64,000 nucleotides of DNA from Streptomyces sp. RPA4-2 (GTDB taxonomy: Bacteria > Actinomycetota > Actinomycetes > Streptomycetales > Streptomycetaceae). The position numbers and the translations under genes were made by a program. How positions within the stretch are numbered: the first letter of the stretch is position 1; each line of letters opens with the position of its first letter. Under the pieces are notes generated by a model that saw only the letters and a program-made list of their open reading frames with translations, had not been told where the DNA came from and searched no databases. Shown here one piece after another: positions 59,330-64,000 of the stretch. The stretch lies in assembly GCF_012273515.2 (NCBI RefSeq), contig NZ_CP050975.2, positions 1,736,001 to 1,800,000 on the forward strand. Direction: 5' to 3'.

Positions 59330-62217
59330 CGGCCGTCCCCCTCTGTGGTTCCTGGTGCTGTGCCGTCCTGGGCCTGGTCGCCCACGGCGTTCTCCTCGCG
59401 GCCGCGCCGCCAGCCGCGCTGGAGCGAGGCCATCCGGTTGCGAACCTCTTCGGCGTCACGTTCGGCGGGATCCGGCCCGCGGACCGCGCCGGCCCCCTCG
59501 CGCTCCCCGCGCCGCTCGGGGCCGTCCTTCAACTGCGGGGCCAGATGGGCCTGCCGGACGCGGCGGGGCAGGGGGCTCGTACCCGGTTCCGCCCCTTCGG
59601 CCGTGGTGTCGGGGCTCGGGCCGGTCCCGGTCGTACCCGGCGGGGACGTGCGACGGGTGCGTCTCGGCAGCGCGGAGGCCGCCTGGTTGGGGCCGGGCGT
59701 CTCGGACCGGGGGCCCGGAACGCCGGAGCGGGGGGTCGCGCCCTGGGCGCGTTCGCCGTTGCGACGCGCGGAGGTGTCGGTGCGTTCGGCGCGCCGGACG
59801 GCCGACGGCTTCGCGCTCTCGCGCTCGGCCAGGCCGGCGACACCGAGCAGTTCCACCGGCTCCAGGCCCTTGGCCGGCTCCGGAGCCTCGGCGGTGCGCT
59901 CGTCCGTCTCGCCGCGCCGGGGCCGTGTCCGGGTCACGGGACGACCGTGCGAGCTGACGAGTTTGGGGGACCTGCGCCGCGGCAGCGGCACCGGGGCGCC
60001 CGGACCGTCGTCACCGGCGCGGGCCGTCTCGTCCTGCCCCTCACGGCCCGGCTGGTGGTGCTCGACCGGTCCGCCGGCGATGGAGCGGCGCGGACCGAAC
60101 AGACCATCCTGCTCGGTGTCCTCGTCGAGGGCGTCCGGGAATCCGCCGAGGGCGTCCAGCTCCACCGGGGCCTCCAGTTCGACCGGGCCGTCCAGGATCG
60201 AGGCGGGCAGACCGGGGAGGCGCACCGGGACCTCGGACAGCGCCGCCTTGCGGTCCGCCTCGACCTTGCCCTCCTTCGAGGGCAGTGTGCGGTCGAGGCG
60301 GAAGCCGATGCCGTTGGTGTCCGGGACGTCGTCCGTGAGCAGCGCGTCGGAGAGGAAGACGATGGCGGTCGTGCCGCCATACGGGGAGGGCTGGAGGGAG
60401 ACGCGTACGTTCTGCCGCTGGGCGAGCCTGCTGACGACGAAAAGACCGAGCCGGTCGGTGTCGGAGAGCTCGAACTCGGGGGTTTCGGCGAGCCGCAGAT
60501 TGGCGTCGAGGAGTGCTTCGGCCGCCATGCCGAGGCCGCGGTCGTGGATCTCCAGGGTGAAGCCGTTGGCGACGCGTTCGCCGATGACCTGCACGGCGGT
60601 GTGCGGGGGCGAGAACACCGTGGCGTTCTCGAGGAGTTCGGCCACGAGGTGGGTGATGTCGGCCACCGCCGGCCCGGTGACGGCGACGCGGGGCAGCCGG
60701 CGCACCTCGATGCGCTCGTAGTCCTCCACCTCGGCGACGGCAGCGCGGACGATGTCCATGAGCTGAACGGGCTTGCGCCACTGCCGGGAGGGGGCGGCGC
60801 CGGAGAGGATGACGAGCCCCTCGGCGTGCCGGCGCATACGCGTGGTCAGGTGGTCCAGGCGGAACAGGTCGGCGAGTTCGTCGGTGTCCTCGGTCCTGCG
60901 TTCCATGGTGTCGAGGAGGGTGAGCTGTTTGTGGAGCAGGACCTGGCTGCGGCGGGCGAGGTTGACGAAGACCTCGGAGACACCGTCGCGGAGTTCGGAC
61001 TGCTTGACCGCGGCCTCGACAGCGGCGCGCTGGAGGGTGTTGAGGGCCTGGCCGACCTCGCCGATCTCGTTCCTGTCGTACTCCAGGCGCGGTGCTTCGG
61101 TCTCGACGTCGACCTGTTCACCCGCCGAGAGCCGGCGCATCACGCTGGGCAGCCGGACGCCGGAGGCCTCGTGGGCCTCCAGACGCAGTCGGCCCAGGTC
61201 GCGGATGAGGCTCCGGCCGATGCGGACGGACATGATGAGCGAGACCAGCACGGCGACGAGCCCGAGGACGCCCGCGATGGCCGCCTTGACGACGACTCCC
61301 GTGGCCACGGGCCGGATCCGGTCGTGGTAGCGGTCGGTCGCCCTGTTGTCGAGGTCGCCGAGTTCGTCGAGCACATGGCCGGCGGCCCGGTCCCAGCTCT
61401 TCGCGGTGACGCCGTGGGGCGAACCGGCCGGGGAGGTGACGACGGCTTGCTCGGCGACACGCAGGGGCGCCGTGTCGGCGTTCTTCCAGTAGCTCTCGTA
61501 GCGCTCGCTCTCCGAGTCGGGCAGCAGCGGCAGACTGACGTCGTAGAGCAGCGTGCGCTGGGCCACGAGATCGGAGATGTCACGGATGTCGTCACCGGTG
61601 ACGCGGCCCGCGACCAGCGCGGAGCCGAGGAGGGCGTCCTCGCGGGAGAGCAGCTCGCGCGCGATGTCGATGTTGACGAGGGCGCGGCCCTGCTTGTCCA
61701 TCTCGACGTTGTCGACGAGATGGAGGTTGGAGACCAGGGTGTAGCAGGGGTCGACGAGACGGTTGTAGAGGTCGAGGGCCTGGGCCCGGTCGACGGTGCC
61801 CTCCTCGACGCTGCGGCGCAGCGAGTCGATGCCGTCGAGGGCGTCCAGCATGATGGTGAGGCGCTCCGCGGTGCCCGCGCCCATCTCCTCGGCCATGCCG
61901 TCACTCTTGGCGTTCCCGCGGACCTTCGCCACGGCCCGGTCGGTGGCGCTCCGGCTGTGCCGCAGCGCCGCGAGCGCGTCGGACGCGCGGGGATCGGCGA
62001 GATAGACGAGGGTCTGGCGGCGCTCCTGCTGGAGGACGCCGACGGCGTCCTCGGTGGGGTAGCCGATCTTCTCGACGACGTCGGACACGTGGAACAACTG
62101 GTTCGCCTCGCGCCCGGTGATGACCGTCGCGAAGGCCCAGATACCCGTCAGGGAGAGGAGTGGCACGAGGAGCAGCGCCACGATCTTCCGGCGGATGGAC
62201 TTCCCGCGAAAGCGCAT
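59326..62217 (-). CDS. cvnA: Conservon sensor-kinase-like protein CvnA
   Basis: A 963-residue membrane protein. Membrane helix 1 (about 12-34, IVALLLVPLLSLTGIWAFAT) is followed by an extracytoplasmic nitrate/nitrite-sensor-type helical domain. Helix 2 (about 302-327, AAIAGVLGLVAVLVSLIMSV) is followed by a HAMP linker. The histidine-kinase-type ATPase domain has HLVAELLENATVFSPPHT (N box, about 525) and EIHDRGLGMAAEALLDANLR (G1, about 557). No canonical phosphorylatable H-box is evident. The last 280 residues are a Pro/Arg-rich disordered tail. ATG at 62217 has GGGGGAGG just before it. A TAGGCT -10 box lies at 62280-62285. Confidence 0.92.
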   Translation of the reverse strand: MRFRGKSIRRKIVALLLVPLLSLTGIWAFATVITGREANQLFHVSDVVEKIGYPTEDAVGVLQQERRQTLVYLADPRASDALAALRHSRSATDRAVAKVRGNAKSDGMAEEMGAGTAERLTIMLDALDGIDSLRRSVEEGTVDRAQALDLYNRLVDPCYTLVSNLHLVDNVEMDKQGRALVNIDIARELLSREDALLGSALVAGRVTGDDIRDISDLVAQRTLLYDVSLPLLPDSESERYESYWKNADTAPLRVAEQAVVTSPAGSPHGVTAKSWDRAAGHVLDELGDLDNRATDRYHDRIRPVATGVVVKAAIAGVLGLVAVLVSLIMSVRIGRSLIRDLGRLRLEAHEASGVRLPSVMRRLSAGEQVDVETEAPRLEYDRNEIGEVGQALNTLQRAAVEAAVKQSELRDGVSEVFVNLARRSQVLLHKQLTLLDTMERRTEDTDELADLFRLDHLTTRMRRHAEGLVILSGAAPSRQWRKPVQLMDIVRAAVAEVEDYERIEVRRLPRVAVTGPAVADITHLVAELLENATVFSPPHTAVQVIGERVANGFTLEIHDRGLGMAAEALLDANLRLAETPEFELSDTDRLGLFVVSRLAQRQNVRVSLQPSPYGGTTAIVFLSDALLTDDVPDTNGIGFRLDRTLPSKEGKVEADRKAALSEVPVRLPGLPASILDGPVELEAPVELDALGGFPDALDEDTEQDGLFGPRRSIAGGPVEHHQPGREGQDETARAGDDGPGAPVPLPRRRSPKLVSSHGRPVTRTRPRRGETDERTAEAPEPAKGLEPVELLGVAGLAERESAKPSAVRRAERTDTSARRNGERAQGATPRSGVPGPRSETPGPNQAASALPRRTRRTSPPGTTGTGPSPDTTAEGAEPGTSPLPRRVRQAHLAPQLKDGPERRGEREGAGAVRGPDPAERDAEEVRNRMASLQRGWRRGREENAVGDQAQDGTAPGTTEGDGR

Positions 62218-62279
62218 GGCCTCCCCCAGCTCGGCCCCCTCCGGCCCGGGGGCACACCTGTGCGTCAACAAACGGCGTG

Positions 62280-62285
62280 AGCCTA
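62280..62285 (-). promoter_or_regulatory. Conservon promoter -10 box
   Basis: TAGGCT on the minus strand, preceded by GTAG as in an extended -10 element, about 60 bases before the cvnA start. The -35 region (near CGAGTT) is weak. Confidence 0.35.
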
Positions 62286-62663
62286 CTACTGACTCACAGG
62301 TAACTCGAAGGGCTGTCCGGGCGGCCGCCCGGCGCGAAGGTCGCGGAACCTACGCGCTTCCGGGAACCGGGGATGGGCAGTTGTCCGTCCATTGGGGGAG
62401 ATTGCCTCCCTGATTCCGGCACGCGTGAGCGAATCGCATCGGACCGGCGGACTTGGTCAGTTGGCCGGATTTTTTCGCTGGTCGGGAATCTTCGGGGCAC
62501 TCCGTTCGTCTTTCTGTGTGGGATATGGGGGCGGAATCGGCCACAGGGGTCGCATGACGCGTCCAGGCGGCGTAAAGCAGCGCAAGCCGGGCAGCCACTG
62601 GGGAGCAGGTGCCGTACGGCACCCGTGCGAGAGGTCTGCTGGGCGGTGGGGAGTGACGAGTTG
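62286..62663. other. Divergent spacer upstream of cvnA
   Basis: No gene is supported between the conservon promoter and the membrane-protein gene at 62664. Open frames starting near 62373 have no ribosome site and translate to low-complexity sequence before the real start. The T-rich run around 62470-62480 is the only notable base-composition feature. Confidence 0.45.
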
Positions 62664-63527
62664 ATGGGCACGGCGGAGCGGCACGGGGCGTCCGGGAGCG
62701 GTGTTGCGGCACCGGTGGCGGAGCGCGGAACCGCACAGGCATCGGATCGCGACAGCCCGGTGGACGGGCGCGATCGAGGGGACGGGCGGCACGCCGCGGC
62801 GGGCGGACCCGGCGAAGTGGGCGGACAGAGAGCTGTCACGGCCGAGCGCGAGCGGTCGGGCGGGCGGGGCGCCTCGCATCAGGAGCAGGACCCCGTGATC
62901 GGGCGGCAGGCCGCCGCCCGGGACGGAGGCGCCCGCACCAGCGTGGGGAGTCGATACGTACGACGGAGCGGCTCTGCCGCGGCATCCCGTGAGCACGAGC
63001 ACGCGGGCAGGCCGGGCGGTGCGTCCGACGGGCACCGGCATGTGGAGGGGACGGGAGTGGCCGCCGGTGCGCAGGGGGCGGCGAGCCGGGGCGGTGCGGT
63101 CGGCCGGGGCGTCGCCGCGCACGAAGAGCAGGCGTACTACCGGCCGTTGTGGATCGAGGAGCCGGCGCGGCGTCGGCGGTTGCCCGACCCGGTGCGGACG
63201 TCGGCCGTGCGGGCGGTCCTCATCATCTCCGTGACACTGATCCAGGCGGTGACCGCCTTCCTGGCCACGATGGCGGCGTCCTGGCTGGCCTTCCCCATGG
63301 TCCTGAGCAGCGTGGCCAGCACGGTCGTGGCGACCTGGGCCGTCCTCGACGTCTGGGTCACACGGCAGGTGTGGAATCAGCGCAACGGGGTGGTGTCGGA
63401 GCCGAGCAGCACCGCCCGGGCCCTGCGGCGGGAGCGCCGTCGGGCGCGACGCCAGGCGCGCACGACGGAGCGGGCGCAGGAGCGGATACAACGGCGGGGC
63501 GGCGCCGGGCGGTTGTCGCACCCGTGA
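62664..63527 (+). CDS. Membrane protein with long Gly/Arg-rich head
   Basis: About 287 residues, not assigned to a family. The first 155 residues are low-complexity (Gly, Ala, Arg, Ser), probably disordered. Residues about 160-175 (QAYYRPLWIEEPARRRRLPD) precede two membrane helices (VLIISVTLIQAVTAFLATMA and FPMVLSSVASTVVATWAVLD). The tail is strongly basic (ARALRRERRRARRQARTTER). It could be a small membrane-anchored scaffold facing the cytoplasm at both ends. Start at ATG 62664 or GTG 62646; both have purine-rich upstream sequence. It is divergent from the conservon. Confidence 0.6.
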   Translation: MGTAERHGASGSGVAAPVAERGTAQASDRDSPVDGRDRGDGRHAAAGGPGEVGGQRAVTAERERSGGRGASHQEQDPVIGRQAAARDGGARTSVGSRYVRRSGSAAASREHEHAGRPGGASDGHRHVEGTGVAAGAQGAASRGGAVGRGVAAHEEQAYYRPLWIEEPARRRRLPDPVRTSAVRAVLIISVTLIQAVTAFLATMAASWLAFPMVLSSVASTVVATWAVLDVWVTRQVWNQRNGVVSEPSSTARALRRERRRARRQARTTERAQERIQRRGGAGRLSHP

Positions 63528-63745
63528 GGCCGAAGGCCTGAGGTCGGCATCGTCGACCATTTCTGAGGGCGACGCCCCGAGATCAGCGTCGTCGACGCCT
63601 CTCAGTGCGGTGCTTCGAGGCCGACTGTCCCGACGCCGGGCTCCGGGGGTTCACCCTCCCGGAGCCGCGTTCGGGAAGCCGTCCGGGCCCAGCACGTCGG
63701 GCCGCCTCGCGCCTCGCGCTCATCGGGTCGCCCTCAGAGGCGGCG

Positions 63746-64000
63746 TCAGAGGTTCGCGACGGCGGCTTCGTCTTGTTCCACCGGGCCCTGGCTGGAGGCG
63801 AGTTGACGCCTCGCCTTCATGAACGGGCGCGGGCGGTCGACGGAGAGCACGGCGGTGGTGCGGCCATCTCGCTCGTACAGGGCGAGGAGGCCGCCCTCTC
63901 CCGGTGCGCCGTCCTCGATGGTGCCCTCGGCGATCCGGACGGTGTCCGCCTTCTGGCGACGTCCCGCGAACTGGATGCGCGCGCCGTACTGATCGGACCA
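63746..64000 (-). CDS. C-terminus of an NAD(P)/FAD-dependent ferredoxin reductase-like protein (partial)
   Basis: The last 84 residues of a gene entering from beyond the window end. The motif WSDQYGARIQFAGR is characteristic of the C-terminal domain of ferredoxin/rubredoxin reductases of the BphA4 type. After it come LLALYERDGRTTAVLSVDRP and a short tail (EQDEAAVANL). The N-terminal FAD and NAD domains are off the window. A Rieske or ferredoxin partner would be expected nearby, outside. The preceding spacer, 63528-63745, shows no gene. Confidence 0.8.
   Translation of the reverse strand, partial: WSDQYGARIQFAGRRQKADTVRIAEGTIEDGAPGEGGLLALYERDGRTTAVLSVDRPRPFMKARRQLASSQGPVEQDEAAVANL

Noticed and set aside
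56081..60721. Very long plus-strand open frame opposite the oxoprolinase and conservon genes
   Set aside because: Antisense shadow of four recognisable genes; low-complexity translation and no ribosome site.
59311..62280. Long plus-strand open frame opposite cvnA
   Set aside because: Shadow; cvnA itself has clear helices and an ATPase domain on the other strand.

Overview
The window looks like a stretch of Streptomyces chromosome. It has very high GC with strong third-position bias, a complete 16S-23S-5S rRNA operon with no tRNA in the spacer, a crr-ptsI pair beside it, a conservon (cvnABCD), a tandem glycine riboswitch in front of gcvP, the GarA/FtsR/DUF881 cell-envelope cluster, and several start codons sitting 6-7 bases behind a -10 box (leaderless messages). 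No phage, integrase, insertion sequence or CRISPR array was seen.

Layout. 1-18.8 kb is a mosaic of short units: a Rieske lipoprotein, a degenerate isochorismatase-fold protein, two PPOX-type flavoproteins, a LysR/EamA divergent pair, a MocR/PPOX divergent pair sharing a palindromic operator, an EamA exporter with a Clp-N protein, SRPBCC and PadR proteins, PhzF, a CPBP protease homologue, a substrate-binding/VWA fusion, a GCS2-type glutamate-cysteine ligase, two small Streptomyces-type proteins and an M23 peptidase. 18.9-33.0 kb is a conserved block, mostly on the minus strand: pgsA-like, NDP-sugar transferase fusion, DUF881, small basic protein, DUF881, FHA (GarA-like), ftsR, DUF151, a second MerR, dinB, and riboswitch-controlled gcvP. 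Its order matches the mycobacterial pgsA2-garA-gcvB block except that gcvH is absent. 33.2-38.9 kb is the rRNA operon (minus strand) with terminator, processing stem, leader and promoters. 39.0-41.3 kb holds crr-ptsI. 41.3-51.3 kb holds a conserved hypothetical gene, acetoacetate-CoA ligase, a GH31 glucosidase, a NUDIX hydrolase, a DUF35-thiolase pair and an EAL-GGDEF protein. 51.8-54.1 kb is glpF-glpK. 54.2-62.2 kb is a conservon with a full-length 5-oxoprolinase gene embedded between cvnC and cvnD. The end carries a membrane protein and the tail of a ferredoxin-reductase-like flavoprotein.

Working relations: glpFK imports and phosphorylates glycerol, and ptsI-crr supply general PTS phosphotransfer. 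gcvP is induced by glycine through its riboswitch. The conservon encodes a membrane histidine-kinase-like protein with roadblock, DUF742 and small GTPase partners. A shared CTGACG-N3-CGTCAG palindrome lies before three separate transcription units and suggests one TetR-type regulator acting on all of them.

Three genes (an EamA transporter at 3.1-4.1 kb, a conserved hypothetical at 15.8-16.4 kb and the oxoprolinase) each carry one apparent single-base frameshift. These are either real inactivations or uncorrected consensus errors.
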